Made by a program: the position numbers and the translations under genes
Shown here: positions 50,669-61,336 of the stretch, one piece after another
How positions within the stretch are numbered: the first letter of the stretch is position 1
Layout: every line of letters starts with the position of its first letter
Origin: Yponomeuta sedellus
Taxonomy: Eukaryota; Arthropoda; Insecta; Lepidoptera; Yponomeutidae
DNA: 64,000 nt
Assembly: GCA_934045075.1 (NCBI GenBank)
Contig: OW203734.1
Span: forward strand, 3,220,269-3,284,268
Direction of reading: 5' to 3'
The notes under the pieces: model-generated
The model's database searches: none
Told to the model about the DNA's origin: nothing
The model's input: only the letters and a program-made list of their open reading frames with translations

Positions 50669-51924
50669 TAGGCTGCTACTTATGTATGCGGAATCTGGGA
50701 TTTCAATAATTTTAAACGCAATGTCTGACCTCCATGGTCAAACTCGTTCTTTTTTTAAATACTGGCCGCTAATATTTTTCTCTTATATACGTTAGTGTTT
50801 TGTTTTTGTTGGGTTTAAAATGTGAAAATATTCGTGCTATGATTTATTACGATTTTCGACGTGGTTTAACGCAACAACAGTGCGTAGATCAATTGACTTC
50901 GACTTTTGGTGGTGAAGCTCCGTCAAAAACGACTGTGTATCACTTTAGGTTTAGTGAGTTTAATCGCGGGCGCAGTAAGCTCACGGACGAAGTTAAAGAA
51001 GGTCGCCCGAAATCGGTGGTTGTGCCACAAAATATTGAAGCTGTGCGAAAACTAATAATGCAAGACCGCCATGTTACGTATCGCGAGATAGAGGCTATTT
51101 TGGGCATATGTATGACGAGCATTCATAGGATATTACATGAACATTTGTCTGTAAAAAATTTGTTCGCGTTAGATCCCGCACAACTTAACTCAGGATCAAA
51201 AAGATGCTCGCGTCGAATGGTGAAAGAAAACCTTAAAAAAATTCAACGGAGGCGACTCAAAATCTGTTTATAATATCTACACAGGTGACGAATCCTGGAT
51301 CAACGCGTATGATCCCGAAACTAAACAACAATCAACAGTTTGGGTGTTTCAAAATGAGCCGAATCCTACGAAAGTGGCTCGTGCAAAAAGCACTGTAAAG
51401 CAAATGGTGGCCTGCTTTTTTGGTATTAATGGCCATGTAGCTACAATACCACTGAAGAATCGCTGAACGGTTAATTCGGAGTGGTACACGATCATTTGTT
51501 TGCCGGAAGTATTTGAAGAAATACGCCAAAACAACCAGCGACGCAGAATCATACTTCACCATCACAATGCCAGCTGTCATACATCTCAGGAAACAACTAC
51601 ATTTTTGGATGGTCAAAAAATAGAATTGACGGGTCATCCACCGTACAGCCCTGATTAGGCTCCCAATGATTTCTATTTATTCCCAAATGTAAAGAATAAA
51701 TTACGTGGTCAACGATTTTCAACCCGTGAAGATGCCGTAGATGCGTTCAAACAGCACGTTTTGGAGATACCTCAATCAAAGTCGAAAAAGTGTTTTACAA
51801 ATTGGTTTCATCGAATGCAAAAGTACATCGATCATAGTGGAGAATACTTTGAAAAACAATAAAAGCATATTTAGCCATATACATTTGTTTATTTTTTCTA
51901 TTCCGCATACATAAGTAGCAGCCC
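50669..51924 (+). mobile_element. mariner element, inactive
   Basis: Terminal repeats 'ggctgctacttatgtatgcg' at 50671 and its complement at 51900-51923, with TA at the left end (the right side appears mutated). Length of about 1.25 kb is normal for mariner. The first 155 bases are nearly identical to 59570-59723. Confidence 0.85.
50820..51862 (+). pseudogene. mariner transposase, pseudogene
   Basis: The N-terminal half is readable (ENIRAMIYYDFRRGLTQ, 'CVDQLTSTFGGEAPSK', 'GRPKSVVVPQNIEAVRK'), then frameshifts begin near 51200. Of the three catalytic acids, the first is present (TGDESWI, about 51280). The second is His instead of Asp (HHHNASCH, about 51560). The third lies in YSPD followed by an in-frame TAG (about 51650). 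The start codon is disrupted by an extra T. The end (YFEKQ, stop 51862) is intact. Not functional. Confidence 0.9.
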
Positions 51925-52252
51925 TCGTAAGTTCCAGTTTGTTCCAGTTCGGCCTAGAATCAACAATCAAGGATTTTAATCTCTTTCCGCTAAAAGTGGC
52001 CGTTTTTAACAGAAATCTATTAAAGTTCTAATCTACATCATAGGTTCTAGACTTTAGGTAGGTACTAAAATTAGTTGTCACAGTTTTTAAGATTTCTCAT
52101 GTTCACTTTTAAATAAAAACGTATATTAACACAAGTTATAATTATTTTCCATGGGCGGCGCTAGTTAGCACTTCCAAGCACCTTAAAAGGAAACGATCAT
52201 GGCTGAGGAGCCTTTACATGTTGCCGAGTATAAGGGCAGTTTCTGAATTGAG

Positions 52253-52363
52253 AATTTCGCTAAGTAAATAGTGCTATTAACCGTAGTGCTGTCTCTACGA
52301 ATTTCTCAGAAATGAGCGTGACAGAACATTACCTAAGAACTTACCTAGTGAAATTCTCAATAG
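52253..52363. mobile_element. Tiny MITE, about 110 bp
   Basis: Ends 'attgagaatttcgctaagta' and 'acctagtgaaattctcaat' are near-complements. Related pieces occur at 33095-33170 and 54868-54930. Confidence 0.6.
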
Positions 52364-52735
52364 CCAGAGGTTGCGGGTTCGAATCCCGGCATGGGTGAAA
52401 TTTTTAGCCTCTAAATAGGTTTTTAAATTTGTTCCTTAGCACGGGTTAGTGCATTAAAATAAAAATGGTATAATCATGTGGGTACAGTGATATCGTTCCG
52501 ATGTTAAACCTAACTGCAAAGTAGGTAGTCGGGGCTGTAAGTAATGCAATTTGCTTAAGTCAGATGTCGCTGCCTGTACGTAATACAGAGAATAGTGTAA
52601 AGAGGTTCGAAATTTCACTGATGCCGCGAGTCGCCCATTGGCTCAATTGGTAGAGCGCTGGCACGGATAGCCAGAGGTTGCGGGTTCGAATCCCGGCATG
52701 GGTGAAATTTTTAGCCTCTAAATAGGTTTTAAAAT
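52364..52735 (+). repeat. tRNA-like repeat S1, partial plus full copy
   Basis: A 3' fragment starting inside the core (52364-52470) continues into a full unit (core 52630-52703) with intact box A and box B. Another head-to-tail S1 arrangement, as at 1.6-2.2 kb. Confidence 0.75.
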
Positions 52736-53085
52736 TCTCAATCCTTACCTATTATAAAATGAAAACTATGTACACATTCCACAGTTTCTGTGCTATTTTG
52801 AATAAACTACGTTGATTTTAGAATAGAGCAAACGAACGAAAGTTATTGTAATAAGCTTTCAGCCATTTTGACTGGAACACCCATCGCACCACGTGACGTC
52901 ACGCTTAGTAAACTTCACCCGTGCTTTGTTGTGACTACTAGTGATTACGATGTTTTTCCACCAGATCGTGACGTCAGATTCGACGCCATGACACTGTGGG
53001 CTGTTTTCCCACAGATTTGAAATCGTTTTAGAAAAATGGCTTTAACCTTCGTTAAACCATGTTAAACCTTTAGTTTATTACTGAA

Positions 53086-54240
53086 ATATAGGTTTTTTTG
53101 TAAATAATAAATGTGTTCCCACATTGTGGATGAGGATTTAAAGTCTTTTGTCGTGCTTATCCATTTTACGTTTGCGAAGTGTCAAAATATACCTACATGT
53201 AGGTATTTGACAGTTTAGAGTAGGTTAAACCTGACGAGTCTGTACAGTGGAGAAGGTACATAGGTAGTAGTACCTCAGATGTCAAAGTTTGTGTTGATGT
53301 TTTGTTCGGAGTTTTGTTTTTTACTTGGCTAAATATAATTTTAACCCTCATCAAAAGTTTTTTGGCCCTAGCGCTAACAGCCAAACCAGCCAGCGTTTTT
53401 TGTCTTCAGTCAGCTTTTTGCGAATGGATTTATTTTAATTTTAAAGTGAGCACATTTATTTTTGTCACAGACTAAATAGCAGATTCTACGTATTTTGGAA
53501 TATTACTAGTTAAGACAAATCACATCTTATTGCACAGTATCTTAGACAATTATGTTTACAACGAGTAATAATTATGAAAATCAACATGAGACACATTTAT
53601 TTGCAGAGATATCTGCAAATAAATTGTCTGTGTTGTGTGGACCTGGGTTAAGCGAATTGACATCTTTATTAGAGGGCAAGTTAAGAGTTTTATTGCTATT
53701 GTTAAGCTAGAAATAATTGATAGTTGACTCCATAAACGTTGTTTAACCATATTAATCAATCTAAAATCTAATAAATATTCACAAAACATCGTAAAAATCT
53801 AAGAAGCCATTTTAGACGAGTTTCATAACAAATACATTTGTGATATTTTTATATATTCTATTATTTTCTTTTTATGTTTTACGGAGCTTTGTGCACATTA
53901 ATGTAATTAATGTAATTATAAATTATGTTTATAAATTACTAAATAAGTAAATGCTATTTTTATTTATTGAAAGCAAACAATTGTACAATATAGTTTCAGG
54001 TCAGAAAATTCTCACGTGCAAATGTATCTAATTGTACAACCAGCGGCGTTTTTTGTAGATTTATACAAAGGCAATTACTAGAAAATGAATCAAAAACTTT
54101 CTTATTCATAACATACTTTTATAAAATTGTAATAGCATTACCTCCCACGAAGTGAAGTAAAACATCGTGCGGAAACCTGAGCCTATGAGGTGTTTGCATA
54201 CGCGCTTCAAATTGCCAATTCGTCGAAGGCACGCGTGGTA
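53086..54240. other. AT-rich DNA, no gene
   Basis: Short palindrome 'aaatacctacatgtaggtat' type near 53186-53209. Frames at 53193 and 53556 (minus) have no recognisable features. Confidence 0.45.
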
Positions 54241-54590
54241 ATTAAGGTTAAGGTTAATTAAGGTTAATTAAGGTTAAACACACTCTCCTGAGGCAGGCCT
54301 CAGGAGAGTGTGTTTAACCTAACCGTTCTTCTTGAGTGCCCCAGGGGGCACACAAGAAGAACGTAGTTTTTTTTCGCCCTATAAAGTGCACCCTCCGGAG
54401 GACACGGGGGAGGGAGGTGGTGAATGCTCATGCACAATAGCGTTCTTCGCCCTCCTCGGCCTCAAGGTGGTGTTTAGTGGGTAGGCGCACTTTTTGTGAG
54501 TCCCACATTGGCCGCGTGCTGGCACCTTGAGGCTGGTTTTGGTCCTAAGGCCCCTAACCCCCCTCGAGGCTAAGGAGGGCGAAGAACGTA
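54241..54590. repeat. Cluster of foldbacks
   Basis: (GGTTAATTAA)n-like lead-in, then a perfect 24-base inverted repeat (54271-54294 and 54297-54320, 2-base gap). A second hairpin at 54324-54363 has one mismatch. A third, nested one has outer arms near 54442-54458 and 54572-54588 ('cgttcttcgccctcct') and inner arms 54461-54472 and 54522-54533 ('cctcaaggtg'). Confidence 0.8.
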
Positions 54591-54639
54591 GGACGTCGCG
54601 CGCATACTATAGGATTTGCGCCAACGCCTCGTCTCTTCT

Positions 54640-55146
54640 ATGTGGGCTTTATCCTATTCCTTCAGTACATAAATTTAATTGGAAAGACGACCTGACTTTC
54701 CCGCGCCCTTGTCCCACGTCACTTTCTGTGTGGGCCTCTAGCCTATCCTAGGCTAGCCTAGAATTGTATGGCTATGCCGTGAGACGTACCAGGCAACTAA
54801 GTAAGTATTGTGATAAAGGTGTTTATGCCCGGGAGACTGGCCAGTTTTCTTTAAGGTAATTTATTATTCAAGAATTTCGCTAAGTAAATAGTGCTGTTAA
54901 CTGTAATGCTGTCTCTTCAAATTTCTCGGCTTTATCCTCTCCCTTCAGTACATAAAATTAATACAAAAGACGACCTGACTTTCTCGCGCCCTTGGCCCAC
55001 GTTCTGTGTGGGCCTCTAGGCTAGGTTAGACTAGCCGAGAGGCCTCTAGGATGACCTGGATGGTTGTATGGCTATGCCGTGGGGCGTACCAGACAACTTA
55101 GTAAGTATTGTGATAAAGGTTTTTATGCCTGGAAGACTATCCAGTT
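54640..55146 (+). repeat. Tandem duplication of about 200 bp units
   Basis: Two units (about 54645-54843 and 54927-55145) share 'ggctttatcct', 'gacgacctgactttc', 'tgtgggcctctag', 'tgtatggctatgccgtg' and 'taagtattgtgataaaggt'. A tiny-MITE relic ('aagaatttcgctaagtaaat') lies between. Confidence 0.75.
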
Positions 55147-55499
55147 ATTAGGTGAAATAAGTTCCAATTTCAAACAGTTCTTCTACGTTTTATGCAAGCT
55201 AAATCAATTTATCGTGTCTTAATAGCAAAATGGATCTGTGCCAGGAACCTCTTTAGCGCTAAGATTTTTTATGATTTCAAGTGTCGCCTGATACCGTACG
55301 ATTCGTACGATAGACTTTTAAACGGCATTCATGGATAAAGACCCTTCCAAGGCAACCGCGTATAGTTAGTATAACGAATTCAAGCGCGGACAACCTTTGG
55401 TTGATGATTAAGAGGAAAAATGTGGTTACCCTTTGATGACTTTTCGGAAGAAAACATGCTAGCAGTGAAAAATGTAATCTAATGCAATAGGTACGGTAC
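55147..55499. other. No recognised feature
   Basis: No domain in the frame at 55277-55558 (minus), which overlaps a SINE. Confidence 0.4.
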
Positions 55500-55822
55500 A
55501 GAAGAATCGCTCGTAGCCCCGGCTGGATAAGCGAAACGATCACGAAGGTTAGCAACACAGGGCGCGTTCAGTGCATGGATGGGTGACCGTCTACGACTAA
55601 CGCTAGTGACATTTTAAGCAGTTGGTGCCGGTTGCCGTCGGTAGATGGCAATCGTTAAGGCATTACGGCGGCTTGAAAACTTCTGACAGCAAGACCAGCC
55701 ACTAGTCTTGCAAGCCTCAACCAATCCGGACTTGGCCCCCGTGGCCTATACCTTTCCCAGGAAGAGACCCGTGCCCCCGTGTCCCTCTGTGGGACATAAT
55801 GAGTTGATGATGATGAGGCACG
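55500..55822 (+). repeat. 5S-derived SINE, second subfamily
   Basis: Head 'gaatcgctcgtagccccggc', 5S-like 'cgatcacgaaggttagcaac' and 'gtgcatggatgggtgaccg', then body and tail ending in (GAT)n. Pairs with 39620-39965. Confidence 0.7.
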
Positions 55823-56735
55823 TTACGTATCATCAGATTCAGCACATACAGCAGATTTGTGCTGGATCAGGAAACCTTCACTAGATTCTACACGTGAGGA
55901 CGATAGTTCCACGCTGGGACACTGGCACAACCTCCAACAAAAATAAATAAGATCTGCTCAAGGTGACACAATTTTCGTCTTGAAATTTGAAACTTTGTGT
56001 GGAGGCTGGTGGACGGTACCTCGAAAATGTTTCATAAAAAATATTCACCATAACAACACTTTATTTACCCTCGCTAAACTTTTTGAGTGTCCCAGGTATT
56101 ATGTAGGCGTTCCAATTTGCCTGATTGCCATTTCTAGAGAAATCTGAAACTTGTTTGCGTAAGTAAATATTAATGTTATTTATAGGTGCTGTCACTAACG
56201 TATTAATACTTTAACTGAGTCTGGGGAATCAGTTTGAAACATAGACAGATAGAAAACATTTTATTTTACACATAAAAGAAAATTACACAGGTACTTCTTA
56301 AATTAAGAGTGCAGACGGCGGCGGTCTCATCACTAAAAGCTAGTAACGTTTGATGAACTTTATTAATACATACCTAAATAAATAATGATATTTCATCAAT
56401 AAGTACATATGACAAATAAACACAAATAAAAATACAGTACGCGTTGCGAATAAATACATATTAATAAATTCGTAAGTGAATCTTACCTGAAAATGTAATC
56501 GAAGGACAAGATAAGCATAGCATTAAGTCCAACGTATTGTCTACACTTGTTTAATAAAAGTGCAACAAAATTATTAATAGTACCTATTAAAATAAAAAAT
56601 AGTAATATTAATTAAACAAATATTTCGGGAACTAAACCAACAATCACCCAAAATAGGTAGCCTCCTGAATTCTTATGTTGCTTTTGCGAATTCTTAATCA
56701 TCACTTTTGCGCATTCACGTCACTCAATTTGGTAA
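55823..56735. other. mariner C-terminal scrap and LINE tail; no gene
   Basis: 55980-56031 reads 'KLCVEAGGRYLENVS' then stop, the end of a mariner transposase. 56250-56345 is a reversed T5 LINE tail ('gcagacggcggcggtctcat'). The rest is AT-rich. Confidence 0.5.
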
Positions 56736-56745
56736 ATGACGTGTG

Positions 56746-57235
56746 GTAAACAAACAAACAAACAAACAAACAAACAAACAAACAAACAAACAAACGAACG
56801 AACGAACGAACGAACGAACGAACGAACGAACGAACGAACGATCGAACGATCGAAGGAACGAACGAACAAACGAACGACCGACCGACCGATCGACCGATTG
56901 ACCGACCGACCGACCGACCGACCGACCGACCGACCGAACGAACGAACGAACGAACGAACGAACGAACGAACGAACGAACGAACGAACGAACGAACGAACG
57001 AACGAACGAACGAACGAACGAACGAACGAACGAACGAACGAACGAACGAACGAACGAACGAACGAACGAACGAACGAACGAACGAACGACCGACCGACCG
57101 ACCGACCGACTGACCTACCGACCGACCGAACGAAAGAACGAGCGGACGGACGGAGAACGGATAGACAGCTGGATGGTGGACGTATGGACAGACTGTGGAC
57201 GCATGGACGGATGGACGGACGGACCCAATCACAAT
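56746..57235. repeat. Compound tetranucleotide microsatellite, about 490 bp
   Basis: Blocks in order: (CAAA)n to about 56793, (CGAA)n to about 56870, (CGAC)n to about 56936, a long (CGAA)n block of about 38 units to 57088, (CGAC)n to about 57128, then decaying (GGAC)n. Open frames of Phe-Val-Arg-Ser or Asn-Glu-Arg-Thr repeats on either strand are artefacts. Confidence 0.95.
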
Positions 57236-57239
57236 TTAG

Positions 57240-57955
57240 AACACCCTGTGCTATACCAACACGGCAACCACCCATCAGTCGAAACAATAACAAGACCTTC
57301 AGTAAATACAATAAAATGTACCAAGAGAGAACGATGATCGAGTTACGGGGGCCTATAAAATAAAAATTGTATATCAATCGTGGACTTCACGTGGATTCAA
57401 TTTGTAGTCACAAAGAAATACTCGCAGGTTACGTCACAATTTAATAAAATGATCATTCTGATGGACTACTGGAATATGAAGGGACAATCGAGTAAAAACC
57501 TAACCTTTCATTTCAACATACACCAATTGGTTAAAACAATTTATTATCAAAATCTACACAAAATGGAAGGAATATTCCAAGATTTTTTGTGTCGTAGGTA
57601 GATAACGCAGATATAAGTTAAAAACCGAATAAAAATAGAGATTGACAGAACATTTTCTCTATCAACCTGGGAGTTTTATGAAAATACAAAGTCTATTTAG
57701 GTTCTCAGAAATCTTAAAATCTAAATAGCGTGAGCTTTTGTTTAGATTACAGTGTTTTGAGTGCTATTGACATATTGTTTGCAGTCTACTTAGTTCTGTT
57801 TCTAATGGCTGCGAGACAAATGTGAAGGTCGAATGAATAGTAAATTAAAGATACGCCCATTAGGAATGGTAAACCATTCCTGTATTGATTGTTAGTATTT
57901 ATGTAGATCGCTTATACATACATACTCTTATACACATACACAATCAATACATTGA
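57240..57955. other. No gene
   Basis: Frame at 57380-57601 lacks recognisable features. A short hairpin 'aggaatggtaaaccattcct' lies at about 57872. Confidence 0.45.
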
Positions 57956-58195
57956 TCATTTTATATTTTTTGGTGTTTAACTTACGTATGTGTATTTCAA
58001 TTATATTTGTATTATTTACTTAACCTAATTTATGTAATAAATCACTCCTATATTATATTGTTTATTGGCACTACCCCTTCCACTGTCCGCATCATCGTGG
58101 GTTAGCTGGAAGAAAATACTATCTAGTATTAAGCTCGCCTTTATACAAATTTGTTTTTAATGCAACAAAGAATTTTTATTCATTCATTCTTTAGT
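57956..58195 (+). repeat. LINE tail (T2)
   Basis: 'ccgcatcatcgtgggttagc', 'tggaagaaaatactatctag', 'aagctcgcctttatac' and (ATTC)n, as at 16700-16955. Confidence 0.6.
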
Positions 58196-58239
58196 GGCTA
58201 TGGATCACGCGATAGATGTGATTTCAGCGTGTATATACA

Positions 58240-58325
58240 TATCCAGGCGGTGGTAGTTTTGTGGGTAGAGCAATGGGCTCGGAAGCGAGAAACCGAGGTT
58301 CAATTTTCAGTGCAGACACTTAACA
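58240..58325 (+). repeat. tRNA-derived SINE head (family S6)
   Basis: Box A-like 'tggtagttttgtgggtag', 'gctcggaagcgagaaaccg', box B-like 'aggttcaattttca'. Related to 59140-59220. Truncated by the next SINE. Confidence 0.5.
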
Positions 58326-58334
58326 TAAGATTTA

Positions 58335-58522
58335 CATACAGGTACATACATTACTTCTGCCCTCACACTAGGATACCCTGTGTCATGGGAACCAGAAACA
58401 ACGACATCACAAACATGTAAACATCCAAGACCTGGGTTTTTTTTTATCCCCAGCCGGGGTTCGAACCCGGGACCTCTTGGGTGGTAGGGATGCGCTACCG
58501 CTCCGCCACAGAGGTCGTCAAT
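58335..58522 (-). repeat. tRNA-derived SINE (family S3), full length
   Basis: Minus-strand head 'gacctctgtggcggagcgg', box B 'cgggttcgaaccccgg', then the S3 body. Very close to 10338-10540. Confidence 0.75.
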
Positions 58523-58838
58523 CGTGTGTGTCGCCTTTTTGTTTATTTTCAAAGTCACCTTCATCGGCAAATTCATGTAGCAATACCGCACGCGAACGGT
58601 GAGGGAAAACATTGCGAGAAAACCCGATGCCAAAGTTTATAGATTTATATTATAGATTTATTTAAATAATAAATGGATATTTTTCTAGCACAAATACAAG
58701 ATACTATACCTACTAAGTATGTATTTGAAGTAACTGTGCTTTAACTACAAATTTACAGCATTTATTTTATTATGCTTATTTTTTTGCATTTGTAAAGTCT
58801 TTTAAATGCATTGCAAATCCCTACTAATATTATAAATG

Positions 58839-58922
<84 letters not shown>

Positions 58923-59130
58923 ATTTCAGTGGGTTTCCTAATAGTATATTATTGCTTTATTAAAGCACAGTATTTATAACTACCTCCACACATTATCCCC
59001 TATGAAGTTCGCGAATATCCGATTCCTCTAAATAACCTTCGGCGTTATCCAATCCTGTATCAAAACAAACAGCCGGACTCACATTTGTTACGATTACTCT
59101 TACGTAACAATCCCTGTTTATCTAAAGCAT
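58523..59130. repeat. (TGCC)n microsatellite and unannotated DNA
   Basis: (TGCC) runs for about 20 units at 58841-58920. The flanks show only a 'gtgagggaaaacattgcgag' repeat scrap near 58600. No gene. Confidence 0.7.
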
Positions 59131-59137
59131 TAGATAT

Positions 59138-59520
59138 TCAGTGGTGGTAGCTCAATGGGTAGCACAATGGACTTGCAAGCGAGAGCCCCAGGTTTGATCC
59201 CCAGTGCGGGCATGTACCAATGACTTTGTTTAATATCAAAGTTATGTTTATTTGCGAATGTTTAGTCGCAATACCACACGCTAACTGTAAAAGAAAACAC
59301 AGTTGGCTCCGAAAGTCTTGACTACTCTTTCCTGTGGGCTAGGTCGACTAAGCTGTCAGGATGGTATAGGTGCTGGGCAAACCATCTAAAAACCATGTCT
59401 TAGGCACTGCAGAATCCGAGTGGTCTCTTCACCCATCTAGTGTGAGAGAAGATGCCACTGTGCGCTGCATAAATCATCTCATGACGTAGGTGTAGAGGCC
59501 ATTATGCCAGATATTCTCTC
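59138..59520 (+). repeat. tRNA-headed SINE (S6) with LINE-type tail (X)
   Basis: Head with box A 'tggtagctcaatgggtagc' and box B 'aggtttgatcccc'. The body continues through 'gtcgcaataccacacgctaa' and 'ggtcgactaagctgtcagga' into the tail 'cacccatctagtgtgag' shared with the LINE fragment at 10885-11415. Confidence 0.65.
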
Positions 59521-59569
59521 AGTAGATATTTGTCAGTATACTGAAGAGATTGACATGACTCTTTATACA

Positions 59570-59723
59570 TAGGCTGCTACTTATGTATGCGGAATCTGGG
59601 ATTCCAATAATTTTAAACGCAATGTCTGACCTCCATGGTCAAATTCGTTCTTTTTTTAAATACTGGCCGCTAATATTTTTCTCTTATATACGTTAGTGTT
59701 TTGTTTTTGTTGGGTTTAAAATG
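59570..59723 (+). mobile_element. mariner 5' end, truncated
   Basis: Almost identical to 50669-50822, from the terminal repeat to the transposase start codon region. It stops abruptly after 'gggtttaaaatg', where Jockey sequence starts. Confidence 0.85.
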
Positions 59724-60040
59724 CATATAAACTGTCAACTGTCAACCAGTGCAAATCATGTGCTCTCATAGTTAGAGTTTTTGTGCGTCAAAACAGTGTT
59801 AAAGCTACTTAACTGTAATTGAAAGTGATAGTTAACACCTGAGGACCCCGTGATAGTGTTATCTACGCGTGAAACAGTTTGCATAACGAGTTATTTGTGC
59901 AAAAACCAGTGCGTGTGACTACTAAATCTTAAAGAATTTTTGAAACACCCTCAATATTTTTACTTTTGAGAAGAGTCAAAATGACGTCTACCTTTAGTGT
60001 TGCTAGTGCAAAAACATAAAAAGTGCCGAATTCCTATAAA

Positions 60041-61333
60041 ATGAGTGAAAATAACCAAAAAGTACTCACTCAACAAATATTTCACAAAGGTCTCTTTATG
60101 AACCGTACCCGATCTAACTAATGTAGTGACTCAAACCAAAAATCACCGTCAGCTGAGGTATCCCTCCAAGCACCAGTAGAAAATGTCGTAGCAGTTCCTG
60201 ATGATAGCGACCAAAACTGGACGGAAGTTTCCAGCCGTAAGAGGCAACGTGAAAGCCCAGATAAACTTGGTGGTATTCCAAAGCAAAATAAGACCAACGA
60301 CTACTGGCTTAGTGCCCCTGTCTCAACTTCAAATCGTTTCTCTGAACTACAAAATGAGGATGCTATTAGAACCAATCCAACCACACCAAAAGAAAGTAAA
60401 CCTCCTCCAATTTACGTCGATAAAGTGAGTAATATTGAAACTCTTAGAAAGTTGCTAATTCAAGTAGCAGACAACCAATACGAGATGAAAGTGCTCAAAG
60501 ATGACCAAGTAAGGATACAACCATTTAGCTCAGAAGTATATACGGAAATAGTCAAAGAATTAAAAGCTAGGAACACAGAGTTTCACACGTACAAGCTCAA
60601 ACAAGAACGTAGTTTTCGCGTCGTCCTTAAGAACGTCCACCCCTCCACAAATACTGAGGAACTAAAAATTTCTATAGAAGAACATGGACATTATGTCACC
60701 AATATTTGGAATATTAAAAAATCCAAGACTAAAACTCCACTCCCTTTTTTCTTTGTTGATTTGAAACCGAATTCGAACAACAAAGACATATATAACATTA
60801 AAGGATTGCTCCACTTCCGTGTTAATTTTGAGGCACCAAGGCAGAGGAGAGAGATTGCCCAATGTGCTAATTGTCAAAGATACGGACACACTCGAAAATT
60901 CTGTTTCCGCCAGCCTAGGTGCGTAAAGTGCTCTGCCAATCACCCTACATCCAACTGCCCAAGGAAGGGACGTTCAGACGATGTAAAATGCATCCTATGT
61001 GATGGTAACCACCCTGCCAACTACAAGGGCTGCATTGTATATAAAGAGCTACAAACAACAAAATTTCCTGCTCTCAGGAAAGTACAAATAAAACCTCATA
61101 TCAGTCAACCCCAAGATATACCTATAGCACCCACTGCCAACACCTACGCTAAAACATACGCCGATATTACAAGCAAAGGTCGCCAACAACCTAACAAAAA
61201 CATTCTAAATCCAACGTACCTACAGAACGGTGACGTCAAAGACCTCCTTCGAGCACTAATGAACCAAATGTCAGCGATAACATCTATGCTCGCTGAATTA
61301 ATGACCAAACTAATGTCAAATTCAATATCTTAA
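60041..61333 (+). pseudogene. Jockey ORF1 (gag-like) with one nonsense codon
   Basis: The frame starts at ATG 60041 (MSENNQKVL) and has a TAA at 60119. It then stays open to 61333. The C-terminal half holds a pre-zinc-finger domain and three zinc knuckles: CANCQRYGHTRKFC (from about 60861), CVKCSANHPTSNC and CILCDGNHPANYKGC. That order identifies a Jockey-type ORF1 nucleic-acid-binding protein. An internal start at 60425 would need GTG and is unlikely. The single stop means the element could not make full-length protein. Confidence 0.8.
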
Positions 61334-61336
61334 AAC

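Larger units (their letters stand above)
50473..53085. mobile_element. Long-TIR element (2.6 kb) with nested insertions
   Basis: About 180-base arms at 50480-50660 and 52860-53080 are inverted copies, sharing 'aatctgtgggaaaacagc', 'atggcgtcgaatctgacgtc' and 'agtcacaacaaagcacggg'. Inside lie a dead mariner (50669-51924), an end of the 11.4-kb TIR family (52080-52165), a tiny MITE (52253-52363) and S1 (52364-52735). No transposase of its own is visible. Confidence 0.7.

Noticed and set aside
56720..57377. Long FVRS-repeat or NERT-repeat proteins
   Set aside because: They are translations of tetranucleotide repeats and exist in several frames on both strands.
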